Positions 19,873 through 31,794 are shown, counted from the first letter of the stretch. The stretch is DNA of 64,000 nt from Cordilura impudica (GCA_963682025.1 OY821521.1:199205026-199269025); one strand, 5' to 3'. Notes: a model not told the origin generated them from the sequence alone. Program-made: numbers and translations.

Positions 19873-20495
19873 ATGTTACTACTTATAAAAGGAGAAGTAG
19901 ATCTAGAGATGCCCGACTGCCTGTCTGTCTGTCTATCTGTTTTAAAACATTCTCCTGTCCGCAATAGGTCTCAATGTTCGTCATAATCTGCAGCAGTTTG
20001 GTATTGCACTTGGAGCCTCTAGACCAAATAGGTGAGTAATGACATATGAAAGTGTGGAGATAGATACACCGATAAGATTTCAAATAAAAAACTAAACATA
20101 GTGAAAAATGTTTATACACAATATAACATGTGCATCAGCTATACATACACATCATGGTTTGATTGATTTTTTTTTCGTACATCTTAACGTTAAAGCACAC
20201 ACACACAAATGTGTATTTATTTCTGAAAAACAAACGAACAAAGAATGTAATTGTATGTATGTATTTACATTTATGCTGATTGCATTTAATAATTGCTTTT
20301 AATTAAAAAAGCACGAAAGTACCTAAATTTTTTTTAATTATATTTAATTAATTTTAAACATCATTCACCATGGTAATGTGAAATCTAGACTTTTTTTGTC
20401 TCTTAGTGTTAACAACCTTGGTAATGATAATGTGTTCAGAAGACGGGTGGAGGTTATCAAATATTCGGCACAGCCGAAATTAATGCTCTTACCTT
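19873..20495. other. No gene seen
   Basis: Contains a CTGTCTGTCTGTCTATCTGT microsatellite (about 19920-19940) in a segment resembling decayed dispersed repeat. A CACACACACA patch lies at 20198. Open frames are short and not protein-like. Confidence 0.4.
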
Positions 20496-21177
20496 TTAAT
20501 ACCCCACATCACTCTATGATCAGTGTATAATAAATTTGTACTGATGTTTGTAACTATCAAAACTATCTGACTACATCTTTTAATTAAGTAATGTCCGTCC
20601 GTCCGTTTGGCGTCTGTGGTCTATTTGTCTGTAAGCCCTGTAATCAATCTACAGTTCGAAAATTTTGATGCCTTTTTGTACACCAGCTTTTGTTGGTCAC
20701 AGAACAATCACTACTGAATTTGGTGAATATGATCGGACCCAGCCTTTATAATACGGCATAAATTCCATAAAATCCTTATTATAATATAGATCTCGGTCAA
20801 ATTTCCTCTGTGCATGCAGTGCTCATTCCATCCATTAATCAGTCGACCAAAAATAAACTCTGTAGGACCATAGTTTCCTTATAAAGTTGCTTCCCGGTCT
20901 TTGCGTAAATCTATGGAAAAAAACAAAAATACTGCATAGATATTTCTTAAATTTCGTTTGTATATGTTTTTGCAAACTTAATGGACCTATTCCCTATTTA
21001 AAAGTAACACCCGATATAAACTTTTTCATATCTGTGCCCAACAAATTCATAACAATACTCAAATTTTATTTGTGCTTACATTTTATATCCAATTAGTTGG
21101 ACCTAAAACCCTTTCTCTAAACTCATAGTATAGGCTATTGTATAGTCGGTGTATGCCGACAATAATTTTCTTATTTG
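20496..21177 (+). repeat. GTCY-bearing element, copy C (near full length, diverged)
   Basis: Starts TACCCCACATCACT, has GTCCGTCCGTCCGT at about 20594, ATAGATCTCGGTCAAATT, CTTCCCGGTCTTTGCG, AACTTTTTCATATC and TTAGTTGGACCTAAA, and ends in the decayed palindrome ATAGTCGGTGTATGCCGACAAT. It is the most divergent long copy, hence probably old. Confidence 0.85.
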
Positions 21178-21202
21178 TTGTTCAAAATTAAAGCGTACAG
21201 CA

Positions 21203-21434
21203 GGGGGCAAATCGTCGTATTCGATATCGAGTAAAATCAATCGAAATTCCATATTTTGGTTTATTATTTAAAGAAGACGGACAATAGTCAGCCCTCATTT
21301 TACTTTTACTATTAACTATGGATCATAACTCGTTAGCTGTGACATAGTAAAATCACTCTTAGTATTTTATTTTCGAAAATAAAAAAATAAATTCGATCGA
21401 AAAATTTCGATAACGAATTCGACGATTCGACCCC
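21203..21434. mobile_element. 232-bp MITE
   Basis: Left end GGGGGCAAATCGTCGTATTC and the inverse of the right end GGGGTCGAATCGTCGAATTC align over 21 bases and continue with TATCGA on both sides. The interior is non-coding. No clear target duplication is seen and the superfamily is unassigned. Confidence 0.65.
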
Positions 21435-21587
21435 AGAATTTAAAATATGTAGGGGCGCCTTACATCTAATTTTTAATACTTTATTTTAACTCTTTTCCAC
21501 CTTACGGGGAAAGTCATACGAACCGGTCGTGCAATCTGTCTGTTTTAAATACCTATGTTATAGCCTGAATAATAGCTGCTACTAATA

Positions 21588-22650
21588 GTAATTAAAGATT
21601 TTTTTATGGCATTTTTTTAAAATCAAACAGAAAGCGTCATCTATGTATAACTTATAGCAAACAACTGCAGGGGCTCTGCTAATATAAAAATATTTATTAT
21701 TTCAATGGTTAATTTTTAATTTTTCGTTGTTCATTTTTTATTTTTCACCTTTTGTTTTAATTTTTCATTTTTTATTTTTTATTTATTTTTTATTTAATAT
21801 TTTAAATTTTTTATTTTTGATTTTTCATTTTTAATTTTTAATTTTTTAATTTTTAATCTTTAATTTTTTAATTTTTAGTTTTTCTTTTTTCATTTTTAAT
21901 TTTTAATTTTTTATTTTTCTTTTCTCATTTTTCATTTTATATTTTTCAATTTTCATTTTTGATTTTTCATTTTTGATTTTAATTTTTCACTTTTAATTTT
22001 TATTTTTTTAATTTTTTTTTTCATTTTTATTTTTCATTTTTTATTTTTCATTTTCCATTTTTTATTTTCATTTTCTTTTTATTTTTCATTTTTAATTTTG
22101 AATTTTTCATTTTTTATTTCTCATTTTTTATTTTTTATTTTTCATTTTCCATTTTTTATTTTTATTTTTATTTTTCATTTTTCAAAACATTTTTATGACG
22201 CTATTCGGTCCCTCATTTTATCTCCAAACACTTCCTAATGAAATCGTCCCTTCATTTTATCTATAAACACTTCCCAATGAATTGTGCCTTCATTTTATCT
22301 CCAAACACTTCCTTTTTACTGTCATTCATTTATTTTTTATTTTTATTTATGTTTGATAAGCATTAATATTAAATGCAGTGATAATTGCGTTATTTATATG
22401 AAATAAATTATAAAGTTTAGAATACTTTTAAATGATTGAGGAAATTAATTCTAAATGTTTATAAAAAGTGAAGAAATATAATGCAGAAAACAGCGACAAA
22501 AAGGTTATTACATATCATAATTTTTTCACCAATACAATCATAAGTCACACCGATTTTGTCTTACGTTCACATCTTACGCTGTTTTTGTGATTGTATTGTG
22601 AAATAGATTTTTACCCCCCGCGCGTATAGATATTTAGACATCAAAAAGTT
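21588..22650 (+). repeat. Dispersed element E1, copy 1, with degenerate ATTTTT tract
   Basis: Shares with 27600-29515 the left block AAAGATTTTTTTATGGCA, CAGAAAGCGTCATCTATG and GGGGCTCTGCTAATATAAAA, a long ATTTTT/CATTTTT tract (about 21715-22185), and the right block GACGCTATTCG, CCTCATTTTATCTCCAAACA, TGTTTTTGTGATTGTATTG, GCGTATAGAT and ACATCAAAA. In this copy the TTCATTTTATCTCCAAACAC phrase is present three times, and about 200 extra bases lie before the right block. It is non-coding. Confidence 0.85.
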
Positions 22651-22670
22651 ATTGTAAATGAAAGCGCTTA

Positions 22671-23170
22671 AGGTGCTATTACATGATGTGTTTTTTACAT
22701 ATGTACTGTCACTTTTTTTATCCATATGAAATTCCGCATGTCTGTCAAAATTGTCTTTTACATACGATTCATAATTTTCGCTATCACACGTGCATATGTA
22801 TTTTCGTATGACATAACCTCTAAATGTAAACAACAGCTGATTTAATTTGTGGATTTACAAAAATTTATTGTTAACAATAAAGTTATATATTTTATATATT
22901 TTTTAATTGTTAATTAATATTAAACAATTTATTTTTCTTTCAATATTAATCTTTATAATTTACTCTGTTTTTCTTTCGCTACAAGCAGTGTTGTATTTTC
23001 ATACGTTTGTCATGCCAAAATAGAACTTTTATAATTGAAATATGTACATGTGACTTTCCTCATGTATTGTACATAAACAATGTTTCATATGTGTCACATG
23101 ATGTGTACAACTTTTGTTGTGGGAAAATTTGACAGTACATATGTAAAAAACACATCGTGTAATAGCACCT
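22671..23170. mobile_element. 500-bp MITE with TTA target duplication
   Basis: Terminal inverted repeats of about 42 bases begin AGGTGCTATTACA and continue through GATGTGTTTTTTACATATG to TACTGTCA with only one mismatch. The flanks are TTA (22668-22670) and TTA (23171-23173). The TTA duplication points to the PIF/Harbinger group, although the ends differ from the two Harbinger relics in this window. No coding sequence. The near-identical ends suggest recent activity. Confidence 0.85.
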
Positions 23171-23173
23171 TTA

Positions 23174-23677
23174 TGAGGGAGTTGATATATTGGTTAAAGT
23201 GTTAAACTATCAGCTGTTGAAATAAAACAGCTGTTTTATGTTTGTATAAAAACTGATGTAACAAGGTTGACTGTCTAAAGTATGGTCACATTAGACAAAA
23301 ATATGATATATTTAATAATTTTTCTAACCTTTTTGTTTTTTTTTAATTCTCATAATACTGATAATTTTGCTAAATTGGGTAGATTCATTGATGAAGCGAA
23401 TATATCTGAACTAATTTAATATTACTGCTGCACAATTTCTTCACCTTACATGGAAGTAGGCCCATCTTTACTTTTTTATTGTACATGAAATTTATTTTTT
23501 TTATTGTAGATGTACGCTTGGATATGTACTAAATAGCTCACCTTAAACTCACTTGCGTTAGTTGTGTGGGAGAGCTAAAAATAGTTTACCCTGGCTTTTT
23601 GGTTACGCACCTCTGCCATCAAAATCAGAATTTAAAAAAAAGTACATATATAATAACGGACAATTTAAATTTAAAAA
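23174..23677. other. 3' flank of the CRYL1-like gene, nothing recognised
   Basis: AT-rich DNA without repeats or convincing open frames. Confidence 0.4.
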
Positions 23678-23683
23678 TTTATT
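23678..23683 (-). terminator. Polyadenylation signal of the CRYL1-like gene
   Basis: AATAAA on the minus strand about 55 nt downstream of the TAA at 23738. Confidence 0.55.
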
Positions 23684-23737
23684 TTGCATTTTTGTCTTGT
23701 TAAAAATTATTTCTCGGTTTTTTAGAACTGATCAGCT

Positions 23738-24824
23738 TTATTTTTCAAAATTTTTCTTTAATTCAGTTAATTTTGTTAGAAAATCATCTCTCTGCGATCT
23801 TCTCTCAGCTAGTTTTGCCTTTGGTACCATTTCTTCACATTGCTTAGCCATCTTATCTAATGTTGGACCACTTTGCATACGGGGTGTGGGTTCATAAGTT
23901 TCACTGACTTTATAGATTTCCTGACCGAAACGTTCTATATAATCGGCAACACCGCCAGCATTTAAATGTGCCGTTTCCAAAGGACCCAAAAACGCATAGC
24001 GTATACCCAAACCTTCAGTCATTACCGTATCAATATCGTCCACAGTTAAGATGTCATTTTCGACTAGATGCCAGACTTCATTTAGAATGGCATATTGTAT
24101 GCGATTTGTGGCAAAACCTAAAACTTCTCGTGTTAAGGTAACTGGTTTTTGTTTGATTTCCAACATTAATTTTTTAGCAAACTGTACTGCACTTTTTGAA
24201 GTCCATGGAGCTGGCACAATTTCTACTAGCGGTATATAGTAGGGTGGATTTAAAGGATGTGATACTAAAATCTATTAAAGAAATCAAACAAAAAAATTGA
24301 TGGATATTAACGTAGGAGTATATGTATGTAATAGTTTAACGTATCGCATCTAATGTATGCATGTATGTACATATGTTGTTGCTAGTGAACATATTGATTT
24401 AGAATTTTTTTTCTAAATGGGAGTATATTGTTTGTTTATCCTTACATTTTCTTTGTGCTTTAAACCTTCACTAAACAATGATGGCATAAACGTACTCGTC
24501 GAACTGGAAATAATAGTTTTTGCTTCCACTACTTCATCCAATTGCTGGTACAATGACCTTTTCCATTCAATACGTTCGGGTATGCATTCTTGTATGAAGA
24601 TGGCATCCTTTACTAACTCTTTAATATCGGTTGTTGTCGAAATGCATTTAAATTGTTCGGTTGAATTTAAATTTCCCCTAAGAAGATTCAGTTCTTCCAA
24701 TCTCTTCAATTCCTTGGCTATATATTCCAAGGCTGAGGATATTTGTTCGGGTAAGATATCATATAACATGACTTGATAGCCCACCGAAGCAAATAGCATA
24801 GACCAGGCACGTCCAATGAGGCCA
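23738..24824 (-). CDS. CRYL1: Lambda-crystallin / L-gulonate 3-dehydrogenase-like, 3' two exons (5' exon not found)
   Basis: Exons 24824-24446 and 24271-23738 join across a 174-bp GT-AG intron in phase 0, giving ...LKHKEN then ILVSHPLNPPYYIPLVEIVP. Together they encode 303 residues; with a missing first exon of about 15 residues this equals the usual ~319. The family is the 3-hydroxyacyl-CoA dehydrogenase superfamily; CRYL1 is a cytosolic NAD-dependent L-gulonate 3-dehydrogenase of the glucuronate-xylulose pathway. Visible marks: the tail of the Rossmann glycine loop (GLIGRAWS) at the very start of the first exon seen, the strand YQVMLYD, IQECIPER, the SSSTST loop, the catalytic histidine in SHPLNPP, and the C-terminal helical domain with GFATNRIQYAILNEVW and GLGIRYAFLGPLETAHLN. 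The first exon seen enters in phase 2 after a TCTACTTTTAG acceptor, so an upstream exon supplying the start and GxG must exist. No internal stop or frameshift. Confidence 0.9.
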
Positions 24825-26420
24825 CTAAAAGTAGATTTTCAGATGAAGAGAAAATAAATCAATTCACTAAGTTAAATTGTTAAAGTTATGTTAAGTAATT
24901 TAAATTATTTTCAGTTTTTATTTTAACTTTTAGCTTTAGTTCAGCATAACATAATTTCGAGCATATTTAAAAAAGTTGAAATACTATTTTACACATTTAA
25001 ACATCATTTTTTTAAATCTAAAAATTTTTTAAAATCCATAACTACTGTTTTTACTTGTTTCATATTGTGCAAATTGACTGATAAAAATTTTAAACTATAA
25101 TGTAATTTTACTATTTTCAAAGTTACCTAAGTTTTATTTATTCTAAATTTAAAAGTTTTTTCTAAGCACTTTAGCTTTTTTTTTTTTTCTAAATACCATA
25201 ATTTTAAGAAAATTTTGCAAGGTCCTAACGTTACTGAAATCCTTTTGAATTAATTTTTAAAATTTATACAGCAATGTGTTTTATCTAAAAACTTGTATAA
25301 AAACCAGATCCAATGGTTACACTTGTTTCAGACTATAAAATTTAACTGATTAAAATTTAAAATTAGAATGTAAATTAACGAATATATATTTTTTCTTTTG
25401 TACAAATTACCTAAGTTATATTAGGGCATTTTTGAAATTAGGGCATTCTAATTTCGAGAATATTTAGTGGAGTCCTGCCGATATTGAAATTCGATTACAG
25501 TTATTTTCAAAAAAAACTTGTATAAAAAACTACATCCAATGCTTGCACTTATTTCAGACTATAAATATTAACAGATAAAAGCTTAGGACAAAAATTTAAA
25601 TTTTCCGTTTACAAACTTATTTTTTTTAATAGTTTTGTAAAAAATGCCAAAGTTTTATTTTATTTTTTAAGTACTGTAGCTTTGTTTAAGAATACCATAA
25701 CATTGGGAATATTTAGCAAAGTCTTTATGTAATGTTATTGTTAAACTTTTAAAGCTGTTAAAAACATTTACACCGAATTTTGATTTATCTAAAAACCTTT
25801 ATGCTTGTACTTGTTTTCCATTTAAAACTTTTTTTCAAAGTTTTGTAAAGTCACCTAATTTCTTTTTTATTTTTTTAGGACTATACTTTGTTTTAGAACA
25901 CCTTAATTTCGAGAATATTTAGCAATATTTAGCATATTGCGTCGTTATTGCAATATTTTTCAAACTATTTTCGAAATTAACACTGCTTCTTATTTATTCA
26001 GAAAACTTTTACAAAAACCAGATCCAATGCTTGCACTTGTTTAAGACTATAAAATCTAACTGATTAAAATTTAAAATTAAAATATAAAAAGTTTACTTTA
26101 TAAAAAGTTTTACTTTATTTTTTAAATACTATAGCTTTGTTTTAGAATACCATTGAAATCCCATTCAAGCTATATTTAAAACTAACACAGAATTTTTTTT
26201 ATCTAAAAACTTGTATAAAAAACCGCATCTAATGCTTGTACTTCTTGTTAACTGTTTAAAATTTAAAACTAAAATATAATATCTCCATTTACAAACTTAT
26301 ATTTTAAATTTTTTCAAAACTTGTAACGTAAGTTTTATTTTATTTTTAAGCACTTTGTTTAAGATTATAAAAATTAACTGATAAAATGTAAAAGAAAAAA
26401 GCAGTTCTTAAATCACACAA
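24825..26420 (-). repeat. Decayed tandem repeat (~210-280-bp unit) in intron 1 of the CRYL1-like gene
   Basis: The phrase ACTTGTATAAAAACCAGATC, then CCAATGNTTGCACTTGTTTCAG and ACTATAAAATTTAACTGAT, recurs with drift at about 25051, 25291, 25518, 26007 and 26211, with GAGAATATTTAG-type blocks between. Related sequence continues at 27455-27600 and about 29510-29545 after two interruptions, so the array once spanned this whole interval. No exon resembling the missing first exon was found in it. Confidence 0.7.
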
Positions 26421-26998
26421 TATTTCAATGAAATGTCACCCACCATCTCCGATTTGGATGAAACTTTGCTCATTTGTTTATACTTATGCCCTAAGATTAC
26501 CTGTGAAGTTCTATTGTTCTATATCAATATTGCAATAATTTGGTTTCGCAGAATCGCTTGCGGGAAATGTGTAATATTTACAAAAACTGTAATTAAAACC
26601 AGGTATTGATAAACATTTTGATCTGAAAATTTTTCCACAGTTTATTACACAGATTACAAAAGTGCAATAATTTAAGAAGCCATAGCATTAAAAGAAATAT
26701 AAAATTCATATTGCATGACATTATAGTGGTTTCCGAAACTAAAACAAGGGTTTACAGAAACGCTTGTAACATTTTTCTGCAAACAGCTGCGAAGCTGAAA
26801 AAGGTTCCAAAGAAAACCTAAGATTCTGAGTTTCATTTTTAAATAATAATGTCATTTTCAATAAAGTTGTGTAAAATTTGGTGCCAATAGGTCAAACGGT
26901 CGATTTTTGCATTTCAGCGCCCCCTAGTGGCGTAGGGATGTAGAAAAAAGCCTATGTCAGTTCAGGTGTAATGTTTAAAATTTCTTAACAATTAGTTC
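26421..26998. repeat. Probable dispersed repeat, unclassified
   Basis: Less AT-rich non-coding block that interrupts the tandem array, with phrases such as CATCTCCGATTTGGATGAAA and CAGCGCCCCCTAGTGGCG. No coding capacity and no second copy here, so repeat status is inferred from the interruption. Confidence 0.4.
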
Positions 26999-27454
26999 CT
27001 AGTCTTTTTTTTTTAATCTATATACATAAAAATGAAAATTTGTCTGTGGGTTTGTTTGTAGGTTTGACGTGAATAGGTGGCTAAACCTTAGGACCGATCT
27101 TCTTGAAATTTTCCCAGTGTGTAAGTTAGTATAGGAAAAGTAAAATAGGCTATATTTTTTTATATATATATCTGAAGCTCTATGATAATAAGAGTCCTGA
27201 AACTTTGTAGGAGTACATAAGTTAGCAATGCAAGAAGTTGGGTAAAAAATGGGTGGGATCAAACAAGTGGGCGTGGTACCTCCCATACATGGTAAACAAA
27301 TATCATCATATAACTAGAGCACTATCGTGGCCACATTCTTGAAACTTTCTGCACGTCAATTGGTTGTTAATGTGAGTAGTTGTACCAAAAATGGGCGGGA
27401 TTGGGTTAGTGGTGGGTGACATGACCTGGTGATTTCCCATGGAATGACTCTAAG
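26999..27454. repeat. Dispersed repeat with GGGCGGG/GTGGGCGTGG phrases
   Basis: Contains two similar halves, each with a CTTGAAA(C/T)TTT(C/T) block, a TAAGTTAG or TTGTTAATG block and AAAAATGGGTGGGAT or AAAAATGGGCGGGAT followed by AAGTGG or GTTAGTGG. This suggests an internally repeated element. Non-coding. Confidence 0.5.
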
Positions 27455-27599
27455 ATGTATTTTATTTTTGAAGAATACCAAAATTTTGAGAATATTTTGT
27501 GGAGTCCTATTGTGTCGTTACTGAAACACTTTTTCGAGCCATTTTCAAAATTAACACAGAAATGTGTTTTAACTAAAAACTTGTATAAAAAAAATCATG

Positions 27600-29515
27600 T
27601 GAGTCAACATCTAGTAATAAAAGATTTTTTTATGGCACTTTTTTAAGATTAAACAGAAAGCGTCATCTATGTATCACTTATAGCAAACAATTGTAGGGGC
27701 TCTGCTAATATAAAAATATTTATTATTATTTATTATTTCAACAGGTTAATTTTTAATTTTTCGTTTTCATTTTTATTTTTCACTTTTCATTTTTCATTTA
27801 AAATTTTTTATTTTTCATTTTTCAATTTTCATTTTTAATTTTTTATTTTTTATTTTTCATTTTGTATTTTTCATTTTTCATAATTTATTTTTCATTTTTA
27901 ATTTTTAATTATTATTTTTCATTATTTATTTTTTATTTTTAATTTTTCATTTTTCATTAAAAATTTTTTATTTTTCATTTATATTTTTCATTTAAAATTT
28001 TTTATTTTATATTTTTCATTTATATTTTTTATTTTTCATTTTTCATTTTTCAATTTTTTATTTTTCATTTTAAATTTTTCACTTTTCATATTTTATTTTT
28101 CATTTTTAAGTTTTCATTTTTTATTTTTCATTTTCAAATATTCATTTTTCATTTTTTATTTTTAATTTTAAATTTTTAATTTTAAATTTTTAATTTTTAA
28201 TTTTAAATTTTAAATTTTAAATTTTAAATTTTTAATTTTTAATTTTTAATTTTTAATTTTTAATTTTTAATTTTTAATTTTTAATTTTTAATTTTTAATT
28301 TTTAATTTTTAATTTTTAATTTTTAATTTTTAATTTTTAATTTTTAATTTTTAATTTTTAATTTTTAATTTTTAATTTTTAATTTTTAATTTTTAATTTT
28401 TAATTTTAAATTTTTAATTTTTAATTTTTAATTTTTAATTTTTAATTTTTAATTTTTAATTTTTAATTTTTAATTTTTAATTTTTAATTTTTAATTTTTA
28501 ATTTTTAATTTTTAATTTTTAATTTTTAATTTTTAATTTTTAATTTTTAATTTTTAATTTTTAATTTTTAATTTTTAATTTTAATTTTAAATTTTTAATT
28601 TTTAATTTTTAATTTTTAATTTTTAATTTTTAATTTTTAATTTTTAATTTTTAATTTTTATTTTTTAATTTTTAATTTTTAATTTTTAATTTTTAATTTT
28701 TAATTTTTAATTTTTAATTTTTAATTTTTAATTTTTAATTTTTAATTTTTAATTTTTAATTTTTAATTTTTAATTTTTAATTTTTAATTTTTAATTTTTA
28801 ATTTTTAATTTTTAATTTTTAATTTTTAATTTTTAATTTTTAATTTTTAATTTTTAATTTTTAATTTTTAATTTTTAATTTTTAATTTTTAATTTTTAAT
28901 TTTTAATTTTTAATTTTTAATTTTTAATTTTTAATTTTTAATTTTTAATTTTTAATTTTTAATTTTTAATTTTTAATTTTTAATTTTTAATTTTTAATTT
29001 TTAATTTTTAATTTTTAATTTTTAATTTTTAATTTTTAATTTTTAATTTTTAATTTTTAATTTTTAATTTTTAATTTTTAATTTTTAATATTTAATTTTT
29101 AATTTTTAATTTTTAATTTTTAATTTTTAATTTTTAATTTTTAATTTTTAATTTTTAATTTTTAATTTTTAATTTTTAATTTTTAATTTTTAATTTTTAG
29201 TTTTTAATTTTTAATTTTTAATTTTTAATTTTTAATTTTTAATTTTTAATTTTTAATTTTTAATTTTTAATTTTTTATTTTTCATTTAAAATTTTGATTT
29301 TTCATTTTTTATTTTTCATTTAAAATTTTGATTTTTCATTTTTCATTTTTCGAAACGTTTTTATAACGCTATTCGCTTCCTCATTTTATCTCCAAACACT
29401 TTCTAATCTTTTCACCAATATAATCGTACCTCACACCGTTTTTGTCTTACTCTGTTTTTGTGATTGTATTGCGAATCAGGGGGTAACTGAGCGTATAGAT
29501 GTTTACACATCAAAA
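27600..29515 (+). repeat. Dispersed element E1, copy 2, with expanded AATTTTT array
   Basis: Same left and right blocks as 21588-22650, inserted in the tandem repeat of CRYL1-like intron 1; host sequence resumes as AACCAGATACAATGG after the right end. Short imperfect inverted ends are visible (ATGTGAGTCAACATCTA on the left, inverse of TAGATGTTTACACAT on the right). The middle is almost entirely heptanucleotide repeat. Confidence 0.85.
28160..29275. repeat. (AATTTTT)n array, ~1.1 kb
   Basis: About 155-160 near-perfect copies of a 7-base unit with only a few variants (for example at 28402, 28585, 28660, 29090 and 29200). The corresponding tract in copy 1 of the element is about 470 bases and degenerate. 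Confidence 0.95.
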
Positions 29516-29545
29516 CCAGATACAATGGTTACTCCTGTTTCAGAC

Positions 29546-30370
29546 CGAGTCAAATAGTGTGAAAGTTATAAGTGACAATCCAAAAGCTTAGCATAAGTAT
29601 TTTTAACATTTAAATCTGACCACGTACAAAAAGATAATGCACAGTTGTCCAAGGTTTTCTAATGTAAGAGATAATAAAATTTATTTAACTGTTTCACATT
29701 TTTTTTTTTAAATTACCTAAGATATTTTTGTAATTTTTATGGTTTTAATTTTCTTACTTTTCTTAAAATTTTATACACTCTTCTATAATTGATATTTTTT
29801 ACAAAATTTTATGTGTGTTTTTTTCAGAATATAAAAAAATTACGGATTTGAATTAAAATTTTTTCGAATTTTAAATTTTGTTCACTTAGCTAAGTTTTTT
29901 TTAATTTTTTCAAAGTTTTATACATATTGACTTATAATTATTATATAATTTTAGAAACTCCATTTTTTTTTGTGTATACCTTCCAACAATACCAATTTTT
30001 TCCCTCCTCATTGTTAAACTTTATTTATATTTTATATTTTTATAAACAAACTAAATTTTATTATGTTCTTTTAAGCGTAGTCTTTGCTAAACTAATTTAA
30101 GATTGAAATTTTAAAGTCTTTAAATCATGTTGTTTTTTATTGAAAAATTATCATAAAATTCTTGAAATAATTTTTTTGTTGTGCTAAAGTTTCTTATCGT
30201 CAATATTATATTTTTATGTATACAAACTATGTATTTGTATAGTAATATTTAATAAACCGCAGTCTTGTTCTCATTCCCAGAGGAGATCATTATTTGAGGT
30301 CAGTGGAAACGAAAGTAAATTAAAAAAATGCTCATTGATATAAATAATTAATTATAATTGTCTTGTTAAT
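29546..30370. other. AT-rich DNA, no gene seen
   Basis: No open frame or repeat recognised. If the CRYL1-like first exon lies further right, this is still intron. Confidence 0.35.
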
Positions 30371-31126
30371 TATACCCTATACCACTATGTGGTTTGGGTA
30401 TAATGACTTTGTGCTGCTGTTTGTAACAACCATAAATATTTGACCTAGACCCATCTTTAATTATACCGATCGAATCAGAATCACTTTCTGAGTTGATTTA
30501 ACAATGTCCGTCCGTCCGTCCGTCCGTCTGTGTGTCCATGTAAACATTTTAATCAAACTGCAGGTCGCAAATATGAATATATTTTGATGAAATTTAGTAT
30601 ATAAGCTTTTATCGGCCATGGGATGAACGCTATTGAAATTGGTGAGAATAGGTCCATGTTCAGACCTAGCCCCCATACAAATTACCCATATGACATCGAC
30701 ATAAATTGCCATAAGATCCAAATTGTCATATAGATCTTACTCAAATTGGGTTTGTGTGCGTTCATTACATCCACTAATGAGTAGTCCAAAAATGATCCCT
30801 TTGACCCCACATAGAGCTGCTTCCCGATCTTCACTTAAATCTATTAAAAAACAAAAATATTGCACTGATTCTTCTCAAATTTTGTTTGTATATATTTTTA
30901 CCAAACATGATCAGGATCGGTCCATTTTTGGACCTAGTCCCTTTATAGATATAGATATGAACTTTTTCATATCTGCAGCCAAAAAAATTAATAAAAATCC
31001 CACTCAAATTTGGTTTTTGCTTATTTTCAATGTCCAGTTAGTGGGACCTAAGAGATAGGGTTTCTAAACGCATGGTATAGGGTATCGTATAGTCGGTCTA
31101 GACCGACTATAATTTTCTTACTTGTT
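30371..31126 (+). repeat. GTCY-bearing dispersed element, copy D (best full-length copy)
   Basis: About 756 bp. The left end is a near palindrome (TATACCCTATACCAC TATGTGG TTTGGGTATA), and the right end is ATAGTCGGTCTAGACCGACTAT preceded by GGTATAGGGTATCG. Between them lies GTCCGTCCGTCCGTCCGTCT (about 30508-30530). CTTGTT occurs just outside both ends (30362 and about 31121), possibly a target duplication. No open frame shares sense with the other copies, so it is a non-coding element. GTCC/GTCT tracts in dispersed dipteran elements recall the published mini-me/DINE-type elements; that assignment is inferred. Confidence 0.85.
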
Positions 31127-31794
31127 TTATTTTAATAGTTTGAAAAAAAAACAAAATAATAAATTATCATTTCAATCAGCCATAAATAATATTATTAAAT
31201 TTAATAGGCTGTAGGTACCTAAGAACGAATAAGTAAATGATATATGATTATAGTACTTAAATAAATGTGACTAGGCTGATTCTACCATACCATGAGTTTC
31301 TGGAAGATACCAACCATACTACATGAGATCATGACTTTAATTTTAGATTGTAGGGAGATATGCTAAGTTGAATTCGAAACTTAAAAAGAGAAGATAATTT
31401 TCGTATATATGCATACACGAAATTCATCAGAATCATTTTTTAATAGTTGTTTGGTTCAAACTCCGAAAATTGCTGCCTTGCAACATATTCGAGAACTCAG
31501 AAATGTGTCTGCAATATTTATTGGCTTGTTTGGTATACGTTTTGCTTTTTATTGTGCTCTTGAAGCATCTGTTTTTGAACATGTTTTCTACATATGTTTG
31601 GCAACACGAATCAGGCATGTTGCAGACCGTTTTCTCAAAAATATAGGTTTATTAGCAAAAATGTATGCAAACAATGTTGAGCACCACAATATGGCTTCAT
31701 TCTTAGTTCGGAGACTGGGCGAAATAAAAATTTAACGAAACGAAACATCTTTTTATATTTAAACTTTTTGCTGGAGTTGATGCAGTACTCGACT
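31127..31794. other. No convincing gene
   Basis: A 108-codon plus-strand frame at 31409-31735 has reasonably mixed amino-acid composition but no recognisable domain, and its neighbourhood is repetitive. I treat it as unsupported rather than call a gene. Confidence 0.35.

Noticed and set aside
31409..31735. 108-codon plus-strand frame with mixed composition
   Set aside because: No recognisable domain, no splice or polyadenylation support, and repetitive surroundings; left as an uncertain note only.
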